A DNA stretch of 64,000 bases, taken from the NCBI GenBank assembly GCA_963825845.1, contig CAWGVL010000050.1, positions 1 through 64,000 on the forward strand. Direction: 5' to 3'. The DNA is from DASQDN01 sp963825845. GTDB lineage: Bacteria > Acidobacteriota > Terriglobia > Bryobacterales > Bryobacteraceae. The first letter of the stretch is position 1. Each line of letters opens with the position of its first letter. Shown piece by piece: positions 9,136-18,578 of this stretch. A program made the translations under genes and the position numbers. A model generated the notes under the pieces. It did not search any database, was not told where the DNA came from, and saw only the letters and a list, made by a program, of their open reading frames with translations.

Positions 9136-10750
9136 GGGCGGTCTCCTGAGCGGGCGTGGTCTTTACCTGCTGCTCGAGGCTGCCTTTCGTCGTAGAAAGC
9201 ATTGCGGCGTTCGAAGCGCCTATCGATGGTAAGAAGGTTTGCGGAGCCATCCCCATCCAGATCATCAGGATGACCAGAGGCAGGATTGCAGCCCATTCTC
9301 GGGTGTTGAGATCGGGCATGTGCATGCCCGAGTGTTCATGGGAAGCGTGCTCGTCTGCTTGCGCGGCCGTATCGGGATCATGCCCATGGCCACCGCCGTG
9401 ACCATGTCCGTGCCCTGCGGTCTCGGCCACACCGGGCGCTCGGCCGAGGAACGTGCGTTGGTACATCCATAGCATGTAGCACGCGGAAAGAATCACGCCG
9501 ACAGCGGCGAAGACAGCCCACTGGAACCGCGCGATAGCCGCTCCCTGCAGAACGAGGAACTCGCCGATGAAGTTACTGAGGGTCGGGAGGCCGATGCTCG
9601 CCAGCGTTGTCACCAGGAAAATCGAAGCGAGCCAGGGAGCCGGAGTCGCCACGCCGCCGAAATCTTTGATTTCGAGCGAATGCCGCCGCTCATACAGATA
9701 CCCGACGAGCATAAAGAGCCCGCCGGTCGATATACCGTGCGCCAGCATCACATACACAGCGCCATCCCATGCGATCTGGTTGAACGAGAAAAGGCCGAGT
9801 ACGACGAAGCCGAGGTGGCTCACAGACGAGTACGCGACCAGCTTCTTCATATTGGGCTGCACCAGCGCAACCAGCGCGCCGTAGATGATGCCAATCACGG
9901 AAAGCGCCACAATCCAGTTCGCGTTCTCACGCGCCGCGTTCGGAAAGAGCGTAAGACAGAATCGCAAAATACCGTATGTTCCCATCTTCAGCATTACGCT
10001 GGCCAGCATGACGGAGCCCGCTGTCGGAGCTTCCACGTGAGCATCGGGCAGCCAGGTATGCAGCGGAAACAGAGGCACCTTTATCGCGAACGCGATAAAG
10101 AAAGCCAGGAACAGCAGCAATTGCTCCGTGTGGCTGAACATCAGACGGCCACTCTGAATGAGTCCGAGCCATGTCGGGAAATCGAACGTGCCGGTCTTGT
10201 TGTACAGATAGATGATCGCGGCGAGCATCAGCACTGAACCCGCCATCGTGTACAGGAAGAATTTGACGGCGGCGTAGATCCGGCGCTCATGTCCCCAGAT
10301 GCCGATCAGGAAGTACATCGGAACCAGCGACACTTCCCAGAACACGTAGAACAGAAACATGTCGAGCGCCGCGAAGACTCCGACGAGACCGAACTCGAGT
10401 AGCAGCAGGAACGCATAGAACATCTTCTGCCGCTTGTCGATGTATTTCCAGGAGACCAACACCGCGATCGGCGTGAGCAACGTGGACAGGATAATGAGCC
10501 AGAGACTGACACCGTCGATACCGACGTGATACCGGATGTTCGGATAATCGATCCACGGCGCATCGGAAACATGGGTCATCTCACCCGGGTTCGCGAGAAC
10601 CCCACTGATGAGTAGCAGTGACGCGAGGAATATGATGACGGAGATGGCGAATGTCGCACGCTTGATGGTGTCGACATTTTCCTTCGGGAGCAGCAGCACC
10701 AGAATGAACCCGATCGCGGGAAGGAAGATGACGAGGTCGAGAAGGTTCAT
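9125..10750 (-). CDS. nuoM: NADH-quinone oxidoreductase subunit M with His-rich loop
   Basis: The start is the ATG at 10750 (MNLLDLVIFLPAIGF), which overlaps the nuoL stop as ATGA; a longer upstream frame is just nuoL shadow. The 541-residue protein is an antiporter-like membrane subunit carrying VFWEVSLVPMYFLIGIWG (with the conserved transmembrane glutamate), FPLHTWLPDAHVEAPT and MKKLVAYSSVSHLGF. It pumps protons in the membrane arm of complex I. Unusually, a hydrophilic loop before the last helices holds nine histidines in about 32 residues (GHGHGHGGGHGHD ... HSGMHM, coded at about 9318-9418), making the protein longer than E. coli NuoM (509). Confidence 0.96.
   Translation of the reverse strand: MNLLDLVIFLPAIGFILVLLLPKENVDTIKRATFAISVIIFLASLLLISGVLANPGEMTHVSDAPWIDYPNIRYHVGIDGVSLWLIILSTLLTPIAVLVSWKYIDKRQKMFYAFLLLLEFGLVGVFAALDMFLFYVFWEVSLVPMYFLIGIWGHERRIYAAVKFFLYTMAGSVLMLAAIIYLYNKTGTFDFPTWLGLIQSGRLMFSHTEQLLLFLAFFIAFAIKVPLFPLHTWLPDAHVEAPTAGSVMLASVMLKMGTYGILRFCLTLFPNAARENANWIVALSVIGIIYGALVALVQPNMKKLVAYSSVSHLGFVVLGLFSFNQIAWDGAVYVMLAHGISTGGLFMLVGYLYERRHSLEIKDFGGVATPAPWLASIFLVTTLASIGLPTLSNFIGEFLVLQGAAIARFQWAVFAAVGVILSACYMLWMYQRTFLGRAPGVAETAGHGHGHGGGHGHDPDTAAQADEHASHEHSGMHMPDLNTREWAAILPLVILMIWMGMAPQTFLPSIGASNAAMLSTTKGSLEQQVKTTPAQETAHAQ
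9318..9418 (-). other. Sequence coding the histidine-rich loop of NuoM
   Basis: This stretch encodes a Gly-His alternation followed by an acidic segment with further histidines (DEH, SHEH, GMHM) between predicted transmembrane helices of NuoM. I do not recall such a loop as a standard NuoM element. It may bind divalent metal ions or simply be a flexible linker; its side of the membrane was not determined. Confidence 0.7.
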
Positions 10751-12612
10751 CGAACGCCTCCCATCATGCCCATCGCGACGATCACGACCAGCGAACCGAC
10801 CACCACCCACGCGGCGTAGCTTCGTATGTTGCCGGACTGCAGACGTTTCAGAACATTGCCTATATTTCTGGACCGGTGTCCTATGCCGTTGACAATACCG
10901 TCAATAACACCGACATCAATGCCTCGCCAAAGCACGGAGCGTGAGCCCTGAACCACGGGTTCAACCACCATGGCGTCGTAGGCTTCATCGACGAAGTACT
11001 TGTTATAAAGCCATCGATAGCCCCCCTGGAACGTGGTTGCCATCGAGTCGGCGAGCCGCGGACTCGCAACGTAGAAAAGGTAGGCCAATAAGATGCCGCC
11101 GAGTCCCGCTGCCGTCGCGATATAGCCGAGAATGCCGTGCTCGCCGTGCTCCTGGTGAGGGAATATCGGCTCCAGGAAGTGCGGTACAGGAATGAAGCCG
11201 CCGAATAGCGAGAGCAGCGCGAGAACCATCAGCGGCGCAGTCATGATGAGCGGGGATTCGTGCGGGTGCTGATTGCCGCGATACTTTCCAAAGAACGCCA
11301 GGAAGATCGACCGGAATACATAGAATGCTGTCATACCGGCAGTCACTACACCGATCCAGAACAGCAACGGATGACGATGATAGGCGGCCACAAGGATCGC
11401 GTCTTTCGAGAAGTAACCGGACGTGAATGGGAACCCGGAGATCGCGAGCGCAGCGCACATCAGCGTGGCGAACGTGACGGGCGTTTCCTTACGAAGACCA
11501 CCCATATTCTGCAAGTCCTGCTCGCCGTTCAACGCGTGAATCACCGAGCCGGCGCCGAGAAACAGAAGCGCTTTGAAGAACGCGTGCGTTACTACGTGGA
11601 AGATGCCCATCGAGAACGCGCCGACACCGCACGCCAGGAACATGTAGCCGAGCTGGGATACGGTCGAGTACGCGTAAACCTTCTTGATATCGTTCTGGAC
11701 AAGACCGATGGTCGCAGCCATCACGGCGGTGACAAGTCCGACGATCGCGACAACGTTCATGGCGATATCGGAGTGCACGAACAATTCAGCCGAACGGCAG
11801 ACCATGTAGACGCCCGCGGTGACCATCGTTGCCGCGTGGATAAGAGCGGATACAGGTGTAGGGCCGGCCATGGCGTCGGGCAGCCAGACGTACAGGGGAA
11901 CCTGAGCCGATTTGCCGGTCGCGCCGACGAACAGCAGCAGGCAGATGGCCGTGAAGATGCCAGCTCCGGTATCGTGCGGCATGTTGGCCGCGGCGGGAAG
12001 CACGTTCGCGAAATCGAGGCTCCCGAACGTGATGAAGATCAGGAACATCCCGAGAAGGAAGCCGAAGTCGCCGATGCGGTTGACGATGAATGCCTTCTTG
12101 CCCGCGTCTCCGGCGAATTTCTCGAGGAAGTAGAAGCCGATCAGTAGGTACGAACACAGGCCGACGCCTTCCCATCCGATAAACATCACGAGGTAGTTCG
12201 CGCCGAGCACCAGAATCAGCATGAAGAACATGAACAGATTCAGGTACGAGAAGAACCGGTAATAGCCGCCTTCATGCGACATGTACCCTATCGCGTAAAT
12301 GTGGATCAACGTACCGATTCCCGTGACCACCAGAAGCATCACAGCAGTCAAGCGGTCTACGGCGAGATCGAAACCGATGTTGAGCGCTCCGGACTGGATC
12401 CAGGTGAAGTAGTGTTCGATGTGGGCCTGCGTCGGAGCGTCATGCCCGAACATGCCGAGGCTCGAGAGGACTTTCAGGACCCAAAGAAATGACAGAAGAA
12501 CAGAGCCGATCGCGACCACGTTAATGATCGCTTTCGGGAATCGCCGTCCGAAGAGGCCGTTAATGGCCGCGCCGGCGAGAGGAATTGTAGGGATCAGCCA
12601 GAGATGCTGCAT
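10747..12612 (-). CDS. nuoL: NADH-quinone oxidoreductase subunit L
   Basis: A 621-residue antiporter-like subunit, the distal pump of complex I. Recognisable segments are FIGWEGVGLCSYLLIGFYF (functional glutamate), VPLYVWLPDAMAGPTPVSAL, IHAATMVTAGVYMV and DIKKVYAYSTVSQLGY. The C-terminal part (IFPHQEH onward) contains the helices and amphipathic segment expected for the lateral helix. Length agrees with E. coli NuoL (613). nuoK ends 2 bp upstream and nuoM starts on its stop codon. Confidence 0.97.
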   Translation of the reverse strand: MQHLWLIPTIPLAGAAINGLFGRRFPKAIINVVAIGSVLLSFLWVLKVLSSLGMFGHDAPTQAHIEHYFTWIQSGALNIGFDLAVDRLTAVMLLVVTGIGTLIHIYAIGYMSHEGGYYRFFSYLNLFMFFMLILVLGANYLVMFIGWEGVGLCSYLLIGFYFLEKFAGDAGKKAFIVNRIGDFGFLLGMFLIFITFGSLDFANVLPAAANMPHDTGAGIFTAICLLLFVGATGKSAQVPLYVWLPDAMAGPTPVSALIHAATMVTAGVYMVCRSAELFVHSDIAMNVVAIVGLVTAVMAATIGLVQNDIKKVYAYSTVSQLGYMFLACGVGAFSMGIFHVVTHAFFKALLFLGAGSVIHALNGEQDLQNMGGLRKETPVTFATLMCAALAISGFPFTSGYFSKDAILVAAYHRHPLLFWIGVVTAGMTAFYVFRSIFLAFFGKYRGNQHPHESPLIMTAPLMVLALLSLFGGFIPVPHFLEPIFPHQEHGEHGILGYIATAAGLGGILLAYLFYVASPRLADSMATTFQGGYRWLYNKYFVDEAYDAMVVEPVVQGSRSVLWRGIDVGVIDGIVNGIGHRSRNIGNVLKRLQSGNIRSYAAWVVVGSLVVIVAMGMMGGVR

Positions 12613-12614
12613 CG

Positions 12615-12935
12615 TCAGTTTTTCAAACTGCTCACTTCATCGATATGCAATGTCGCGCGATTCTTGAAGACGGTCAGGATAATCCCAAGACCGACAGCGG
12701 CTTCCGCGGCTGCGACGACCATTACAAAGAACGAGTAGATGTGGCCGTCGACCTGTTTGAATTGATACGAAAACGCGACAAAGCTCAGGTTCACCGCGTT
12801 GAGCATCAACTCGATGGACATAAACACGGTGATGATGTTCTTGCGGAACAGGAACCCGGCAACGCCCAGCGAAAACAGAATCGCGGACAGCAACAGGTAC
12901 CAGTTCAGCGGGACGGCGTTCGGAATCGAAGGCAT
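12615..12935 (-). CDS. nuoK: NADH-quinone oxidoreductase subunit K
   Basis: A 106-residue membrane protein with three hydrophobic helices. It carries the conserved pattern IFSLGVAGFLFRKNIITVFM-like start and SIELMLNAVNLSFVAFS, whose glutamate lies in the proton path of the family, then FFVMVVAAAEAAVGLGI with the second conserved glutamate. The size matches E. coli NuoK (100). It sits 4 bp after nuoJ. Confidence 0.96.
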   Translation of the reverse strand: MPSIPNAVPLNWYLLLSAILFSLGVAGFLFRKNIITVFMSIELMLNAVNLSFVAFSYQFKQVDGHIYSFFVMVVAAAEAAVGLGIILTVFKNRATLHIDEVSSLKN

Positions 12936-12939
12936 GCGA

Positions 12940-13446
12940 TCAGATTTCCTTCCTCGCGAGCACGACCGCGCCGATGATCGCGATCAGAATCAGGAGCGAT
13001 GTCACTTCAAACGGCAGCAGGTACTCGGTGAACAGCGAGCGGCCAATCTCGAGGCCCGTGGCTTGTGTAAAGGATCCAAATGTCACAGGCTTCGAATCCG
13101 GTAACCGGCTCTGAATGATATAGCTCAACAGCCCGACGAATACGGCGAACAAGGGGATGCCCATCCACTTCACGAATGTCGAGCGGCTGCGGCCATGCTC
13201 GGAGCCCGCGTTAAGCAGCATGATCACGAAGATGAACAACACCATGATCGCGCCCGCATAGACGATCAATTGAGCGGCGGCAATAAACTCGGCGCCGAGC
13301 AGAAGGTACATGACGGCGAGAGACCCCATGACGCCGATCAGTGACAACGCGCTCGAAATCGGATGCGTCTGAACGACAAGGCTGATCGCGGACAGTACCG
13401 CAACTCCGGCAAAGATGAAGAAGAGGATCGGATCTATGGGCGGCAT
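12940..13446 (-). CDS. nuoJ: NADH-quinone oxidoreductase subunit J
   Basis: A 168-residue protein with five predicted membrane helices. The helix LLLGAEFIAAAQLIVYAGAI and the following MVLFIFVIMLLN are typical of NuoJ, including the segment that forms the pi-bulge helix in known structures. The C-terminal region is slightly shorter than in E. coli (184). It follows nuoH after a single base, so there is no room for nuoI, which usually lies between H and J. Confidence 0.95.
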   Translation of the reverse strand: MPPIDPILFFIFAGVAVLSAISLVVQTHPISSALSLIGVMGSLAVMYLLLGAEFIAAAQLIVYAGAIMVLFIFVIMLLNAGSEHGRSRSTFVKWMGIPLFAVFVGLLSYIIQSRLPDSKPVTFGSFTQATGLEIGRSLFTEYLLPFEVTSLLILIAIIGAVVLARKEI

Positions 13447-13447
13447 C

Positions 13448-14644
13448 TTATTTCGTAGTGAGCGCGACAGCCAGACCGGTGATCAGCAGGTTCACCAGCG
13501 CGATCGGGAACATAAACTTCCAGGCAAAGGCCATTAACTGGTCGTAACGGAAACGCGGAAGCGTACCGCGAATCCAGATAAAAATGAACAGCAGAAAGCC
13601 AGTCTTGGCGCAGAACCAGAATAACGGCAGAATGTACGGCTGGAGAAACGGAAGCGCGAAAGTCAGACCCAAGCCAATGAACACGAAGCCGAACACCGGG
13701 AGCGTGAAGCGGTCAAGCGGACGAGCCGGATTCAGACCGTGAAAGATCGAGACGATGCCCGCGCCGACAAAGAGAAGCACCGGAATCAGCCAGGAGCCAT
13801 ATTCGGTCGGGAAGATCGGATGCCAGCCGCCGAGGAACAAGAGAGTGGCTACCGAGGTGACCGTAATCATGTTCGCGTATTCGGCCATGAAGAACGCCGC
13901 GAACGACATCGACGAGTACTCAGTGTGGAAACCGGCGACGAGTTCGTTTTCCGCTTCGGGAAGATCGAAGGGCACGCGATTCGTTTCGGCGAACGCGCAG
14001 ATCAGAAACACGATGAAGCTAAAAACCTGGGGGAAGGGACCTTGAAGCAGAGTCCAGCGAGGCAGGAACCCGAGCACGAATCCTTCCTGCATATTGACCA
14101 TCTCGCGCAAGCTCAGCGTATTTAGCACCAGCAGCGGCGAAGCGATTGCGAGCGCCATCGGCAGCTCATACGAGATCATCTGCGCGGACGACCGTAATCC
14201 TCCGAGCAGAGAGTATTTGCTGTTCGACGCCCACCCGGCAAGCGCTACGCCATAGACGCCGATTGAGGACAAGGCCAGGATGAACAGAATACCGATCTTC
14301 AGATCCGTCAATTGCATGTACGTCCGAACGCCGAAGATCTCGATCTCGGGTCCGAAAGGAATTACGCTGATCGGGATCAGAGCGATTGTGACGGCAAGGA
14401 CAGGAGCTAGGAGATAGAAGAACGTGTTGACGTTGGAGGGAATGAAGCCCTCCTTCGTGAGTAATTTGATAACGTCTGCCAGCGGCTGGAGCAGTCCATG
14501 CGGACCGACGCGGTAGGGACCGGGCCGGAGTTGAATGTGAGCCAGCACTTTTCGCTCTACCCATTGGAGGTAGGCGAGCACGGTCAGGAAGACGAACGCG
14601 ATCAACCCCGTTTTGATCAGACTGATGACGTAGAAATTGTCCAT
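13448..14644 (-). CDS. nuoH: NADH-quinone oxidoreductase subunit H
   Basis: A 398-residue quinone-site membrane subunit. Family motifs are clear: ERKVLAHIQLRPGPYRVGP near the N-terminus, FAETNRVPFDLPEAENELVAG, and HTEYSSMSFAAFFMAEY with the acidic residues of the E-channel. The C-terminal WIRGTLPRFRYDQLM is also typical. It is about 70 residues longer than the E. coli protein (325), mainly through an extra hydrophobic stretch after GWHPIFP. It precedes nuoJ by 1 bp and follows nuoG by 12 bp. Confidence 0.96.
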   Translation of the reverse strand: MDNFYVISLIKTGLIAFVFLTVLAYLQWVERKVLAHIQLRPGPYRVGPHGLLQPLADVIKLLTKEGFIPSNVNTFFYLLAPVLAVTIALIPISVIPFGPEIEIFGVRTYMQLTDLKIGILFILALSSIGVYGVALAGWASNSKYSLLGGLRSSAQMISYELPMALAIASPLLVLNTLSLREMVNMQEGFVLGFLPRWTLLQGPFPQVFSFIVFLICAFAETNRVPFDLPEAENELVAGFHTEYSSMSFAAFFMAEYANMITVTSVATLLFLGGWHPIFPTEYGSWLIPVLLFVGAGIVSIFHGLNPARPLDRFTLPVFGFVFIGLGLTFALPFLQPYILPLFWFCAKTGFLLFIFIWIRGTLPRFRYDQLMAFAWKFMFPIALVNLLITGLAVALTTK

Positions 14645-14656
14645 TGTGCGTTCCGA

Positions 14657-16759
14657 TTACGGCGCGGTTACACCCGAGTCGTAGAGACGGACCTTATCGC
14701 GTTCGATAACCGAGTTGAGCTTGTGCGAATATCTTCCGAGCGAGCCCGACGTGAACAGAGTGTCGCGAGCCGACTGAACCAGGTCAGGCCTCGATGGACC
14801 CGGGACTCTCCCATTCAGGGGAACCGTCTGCGCCGCGCCTCCGGTTCTGAGCACGGGTAAGGAAACATTATATCCACGCACATGCGCCCGGATCTGTTCA
14901 AAGACGACGTCTACCTTGGCTTGCAGGAAATCGGATTGTCCCATTTCCTTGGCGATCAAGCCGAAGATCTCGAGGTCCGGCTTGGCGCCCATGGTTTTGG
15001 CTGCACGTTTGAGTTGCTGAACTTCACCGGTGACGTTTGTGAATGTGCCGTCCTTCTCATAGGCGGACGCTGCGGGGAAGATGATATCGGCCCGCTTCGC
15101 CGTTTCCGTCATAAACAAATCGTGTACGACGACGAACGCGCCGTCAGCGGCGAGTTGGGCGTTGGCCAGCGGATTGGCGCCCACGATCCAGACGACATCG
15201 AGATCGCGCGCCGTGAGTATTTCAGGCAAGTTCAAACCAGGCGATCCCGCGGCGTGATACCCGGCGCCGAGATCGGGGAGCAGGCCCATGTCGGATGCCC
15301 CGCGCGAGTTCGAGTAATCGACGAGACAGACGTACTTGACGGGGACGCCGAGCGAGTCGCCAAAGGCAATGAGTCGCCGGATGTCATCCCCCTTGACCGT
15401 ATCGCCAAACAGGATGACGAGTTCCGATTGCGCGGCCAGTTCGGACCGAAGCCCTTCGACTTCTTCCAATTGACGGGCAGGTTCGGCGATGCGCGCCAAC
15501 TTGGCATACTTGCGTTCGCGCACCGGACCTTCGGTCACCGTGTAAATGGATGCGTTGTGATGCCGGAAATTAGCCCGCAACTGGAAGGCGAGCAGCGGAT
15601 GCTGCTGCGCTAGATCCGAGCCGATGACTAAAGCGGCCTTCGTTTTGTAAAGGTCTTCGACAGTGGCAAGCGCGTTGGCGCGCCCACTCAGCGCATCGAA
15701 GAAGGTTGGCAGATCACCGGTGCGGCGATGATCTATGCTGCTGGTCAGGAGAACTTCACGCGCGAACTTCTGCAGCCAGTAGTTCTCTTCGTTGCTGGTG
15801 CGATTCGATCCGATGACGGCAAACTTGCCGTTGGCAGCCCGGACCTGCTTGAACTTATCGGCGACCACCTTCAAGGCTCGCGTCCAGGAGACCGGCTGGA
15901 ACTCACCGTTGACCTTCATCAGCGGGGATTGCAGGCGGTCGGGATGCTCCACAAAGTCAAAGGCGTAGCGGCCCTTGATGCAAAGGAACTCGCCGTTGAC
16001 TCCGGACTGGTCCCGGTTATTGCCGCGAATGATCTGTCCGTTGCGGACGCCAAGAGTGGTTTTGCACCCGTTCGAGCAGTGGGTACAAACCGTTCCGACG
16101 TGCTCCATTTCCCACGGGCGAGTTTTGTAGCGATACGTTTCGCTAGTCAGCGCGCCGACAGGACAGATGTCGATACAAGCTCCGCATTCATCGCACTCGA
16201 GGTGATCGCCTTCATTGGGAGCGATCTCACTCACGACGCCGCGATACACGACGCCGAGGGCGTTGACCCCCATACCTTCACCGCAGACACGAACGCAGCG
16301 GTAGCAAAGAATACACCGGGGAGCATCGAAGAAGACGACCGGAGAAAACTGCTTTTCATCCACGTGATGTTTCACTTCGGTAAACCGGCTCTCGCCGGCG
16401 CCGTACGTGAACACCATGTCCTGAAGTTCGCATTCGCCGCCCTTATCGCAGACGGGGCAATCGAGCGGGTGATTCGTCAGCAGCAGCTCAAGCATGGATT
16501 TGCGAGCTTGCACAATGACGGGCGAGTCGGTTCGGACGACCATGCCTTCGCCGACCGCAAGGGTACATGCGGTCTGAAGCTTCGGCATCTTCTCAACTTC
16601 CACCAGGCACATGCGGCATGCCGCCTGCAGAGAATATCCTTCGACGTAGCAGAACGCAGGCACCTCGATACCGTGCTTGCGCGCCGCCTCGATCACAAGC
16701 GTGCCTGGCGCAGCCTGGATCGGCCTTCCATCGATGGTGAGATTTACCAGATCAGCCAT
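14657..16759 (-). CDS. nuoG: NADH-quinone oxidoreductase subunit G
   Basis: A 700-residue iron-sulfur subunit of the peripheral arm. The N-terminus has the [2Fe-2S] ferredoxin fold (cysteines in CYVEGYSLQAACRMC and LQTAC, N1b). Next come the His-Cys3 cluster ligands in NHPLDCPVCDKGGEC (N5), two [4Fe-4S]-type motifs, CILCYRC and CDECGACIDICPVG, and a CTHCSNGC motif with a later cysteine in EFLCIKG that fits the N7 cluster seen in some bacterial NuoG/Nqo3. A degenerate molybdopterin oxidoreductase-like domain fills the rest. It is shorter than E. coli NuoG (908). The start follows nuoF by 8 bp. Confidence 0.95.
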   Translation of the reverse strand: MADLVNLTIDGRPIQAAPGTLVIEAARKHGIEVPAFCYVEGYSLQAACRMCLVEVEKMPKLQTACTLAVGEGMVVRTDSPVIVQARKSMLELLLTNHPLDCPVCDKGGECELQDMVFTYGAGESRFTEVKHHVDEKQFSPVVFFDAPRCILCYRCVRVCGEGMGVNALGVVYRGVVSEIAPNEGDHLECDECGACIDICPVGALTSETYRYKTRPWEMEHVGTVCTHCSNGCKTTLGVRNGQIIRGNNRDQSGVNGEFLCIKGRYAFDFVEHPDRLQSPLMKVNGEFQPVSWTRALKVVADKFKQVRAANGKFAVIGSNRTSNEENYWLQKFAREVLLTSSIDHRRTGDLPTFFDALSGRANALATVEDLYKTKAALVIGSDLAQQHPLLAFQLRANFRHHNASIYTVTEGPVRERKYAKLARIAEPARQLEEVEGLRSELAAQSELVILFGDTVKGDDIRRLIAFGDSLGVPVKYVCLVDYSNSRGASDMGLLPDLGAGYHAAGSPGLNLPEILTARDLDVVWIVGANPLANAQLAADGAFVVVHDLFMTETAKRADIIFPAASAYEKDGTFTNVTGEVQQLKRAAKTMGAKPDLEIFGLIAKEMGQSDFLQAKVDVVFEQIRAHVRGYNVSLPVLRTGGAAQTVPLNGRVPGPSRPDLVQSARDTLFTSGSLGRYSHKLNSVIERDKVRLYDSGVTAP

Positions 16760-16767
16760 TTTTGTGT

Positions 16768-18081
16768 TTAGACAACCTGAATCAGCCGGCTCGTGTCTTC
16801 AAACGACCCGGGAGTAACGGCCAGCTTCGCTTCGAACTCGTGACGGAACTTCTCGACGAATGCAATGGTCGGCATCGCGGCCGCATCGCCCAGCGGGCAG
16901 AACGTTCGGCCCAACATGTTCTTTGCAACTTCACCGATGAGGTTGATATCGGTGGATTGCCCGAATCCTTCGTCGAATCGCATCAGCAGCTTCTTCAACC
17001 ACGTGGTGCCTTCGCGGCACGGGATGCACCAACCACAGCTTTCGTGCTGATAGAACTTCATGGTGCGAAGAGCGACTTTGACGATGTCGGTATCTTCATC
17101 CATGATCATGACTCCGCCGGAGCCCAACATACTGCCGAGTTTGGCGACGCTGTCATAGTCCATGGCGACATCGCATTCTTCGGCCCGCAGCACGGGGCAG
17201 GACGAACCGCCCGGAACGACGGCCTTCAGTTTCTTGCCGTTCCAAACACCGCCGCCGACTTCATTGATCATGCGGAGGAGGTTGAAGCCCATCGGGAGTT
17301 CATAAACGCCGGGTTTGTTGATGTGACCGGAGAGGCAGAACAAACGTGTGCCGCCGTTCTTGGGTGTGCCAAGATCGGCGAACCATTGACCACCATTGAG
17401 GATGATCGACGGAACGGCGCAGAACGTCTCGACGTTGTTAAGAACGGTCGGTGATTGCCATGCGCCGGACACAGCCGGGAATGGCGGACGAATGCGGGGA
17501 ATGCCGCGCTTGCCTTCGAGCGATTCGAGCAGAGCGGATTCCTCACCGCACTCATAGGCGCCCGCGCCCGTGTGAGTGTAGCACTCGAAGTCGAACCCTG
17601 TGCCGTTGATGTTTTTGCCGAGCCATCCGCGCGAGTACGCCTCGGCGATGGCCTTGTCCATGATCTCGATCAGATAACGATACTCGCCGCGAATGTAGAT
17701 GTAGCCTGCTTTGGCGCCGACGACGAGCGCGGCGATCATCACCCCTTCGATGAGCTGGTGCGGATCGTTCTCAATCAGGACGCGATCTTTGCAGGTGCCC
17801 GGCTCGGATTCATCGGCGTTCACGACGATGTACTTCGGCTTGTCGACGTTGCGGGGAACGAAGGACCACTTCATCCCGGTCGGGAAGCCCGCGCCGCCGC
17901 GGCCGCGGAGGTTGGAGGCTTTCACCTCGTTGATGATCTCGTCGGGCGTCATCCCGACAGCCTTCATGAAAGCTTTGTACCCATCGTTGGCAAGAAACGT
18001 ATCGATCGATGCCGAGTTCTCGAACTCGAAGCGCCGGGTGAGAACTTTGGTTTCGAGCGGACTGGGTTCGTTGTAAAGCAT
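16768..18081 (-). CDS. nuoF: NADH-quinone oxidoreductase subunit F (NADH/FMN-binding)
   Basis: A 437-residue flavoprotein where NADH is oxidised. The FMN/NADH glycine-rich motif is GRGGAGFPTG at about 60-69, and the second nucleotide-binding segment is ALLESLEGKRGIPR at about 183-196. Cysteines 349, 352, 355 (CGWCIPC) and 395 (FCPLGD) provide the N3 [4Fe-4S] cluster. Length fits E. coli NuoF (445). It is separated from nuoE by 2 bp. Confidence 0.97.
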   Translation of the reverse strand: MLYNEPSPLETKVLTRRFEFENSASIDTFLANDGYKAFMKAVGMTPDEIINEVKASNLRGRGGAGFPTGMKWSFVPRNVDKPKYIVVNADESEPGTCKDRVLIENDPHQLIEGVMIAALVVGAKAGYIYIRGEYRYLIEIMDKAIAEAYSRGWLGKNINGTGFDFECYTHTGAGAYECGEESALLESLEGKRGIPRIRPPFPAVSGAWQSPTVLNNVETFCAVPSIILNGGQWFADLGTPKNGGTRLFCLSGHINKPGVYELPMGFNLLRMINEVGGGVWNGKKLKAVVPGGSSCPVLRAEECDVAMDYDSVAKLGSMLGSGGVMIMDEDTDIVKVALRTMKFYQHESCGWCIPCREGTTWLKKLLMRFDEGFGQSTDINLIGEVAKNMLGRTFCPLGDAAAMPTIAFVEKFRHEFEAKLAVTPGSFEDTSRLIQVV

Positions 18082-18083
18082 CG

Positions 18084-18578
18084 TTATTGAACCTTTTGCC
18101 TCGACTTACGAAGGTCATCGAGTATTTTGTCGAGCATCCCGGACGTGACGTTGTGATGGAAGTCGTAGTTCACCTGAATGGCCGGCGCCCAGGAGCAGGC
18201 TCCGATGCATTCGACCTCTTCGAGTGAGATCAGACCGTCGTCCGTTACCTCGCGATGACCGATGCCGAGGGTTTTGGACGCATGCTCGTAGAGTTCTTCC
18301 GCGCCGCGAAGCTGGCAGCTCACATTGGTGCAGACTTGAACGTGATACTTACCCCACGGTTTCTTGTGGAGCATCGAATAGTAGCCGATGACCTCGTCTA
18401 CCTGCAGGCGGGATAAGCCGAGGCGCTTGGCGCACTCAAGCATCAACTCTTCCGAAATGTGGCCGACTTCGTCCTGACAATACAGCAGCATCGGAATCAG
18501 AGCCGATCGGATGCGGCCCTGCGGATACGAGTTCATCAACTTCGAGAGCCGCTGTTCGAGTTCCGGGGAGAAAGTCAT
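18084..18578 (-). CDS. nuoE: NADH-quinone oxidoreductase subunit E
   Basis: A 164-residue thioredoxin-fold protein carrying the N1a [2Fe-2S] cluster. The four cysteines are at 83, 88, 124 and 128 in VCTNVSC and VECIGAC. The N-terminal helical part (QGRIRSALIPMLLYCQDEVG) is typical of the 24-kDa family. Its ATG overlaps the nuoD stop by one base (TAATG), indicating coupled translation. Confidence 0.97.
   Translation of the reverse strand: MTFSPELEQRLSKLMNSYPQGRIRSALIPMLLYCQDEVGHISEELMLECAKRLGLSRLQVDEVIGYYSMLHKKPWGKYHVQVCTNVSCQLRGAEELYEHASKTLGIGHREVTDDGLISLEEVECIGACSWAPAIQVNYDFHHNVTSGMLDKILDDLRKSRQKVQ

Noticed and set aside
11260..12147. Long plus-strand open frame opposite nuoL
   Set aside because: Highly charged, low-complexity shadow of a GC-rich membrane-protein gene.
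15728..16771. Long plus-strand open frame (347 residues) opposite nuoG
   Set aside because: It mirrors nuoG codon use; the product has no family features and nuoG is certain on the other strand.
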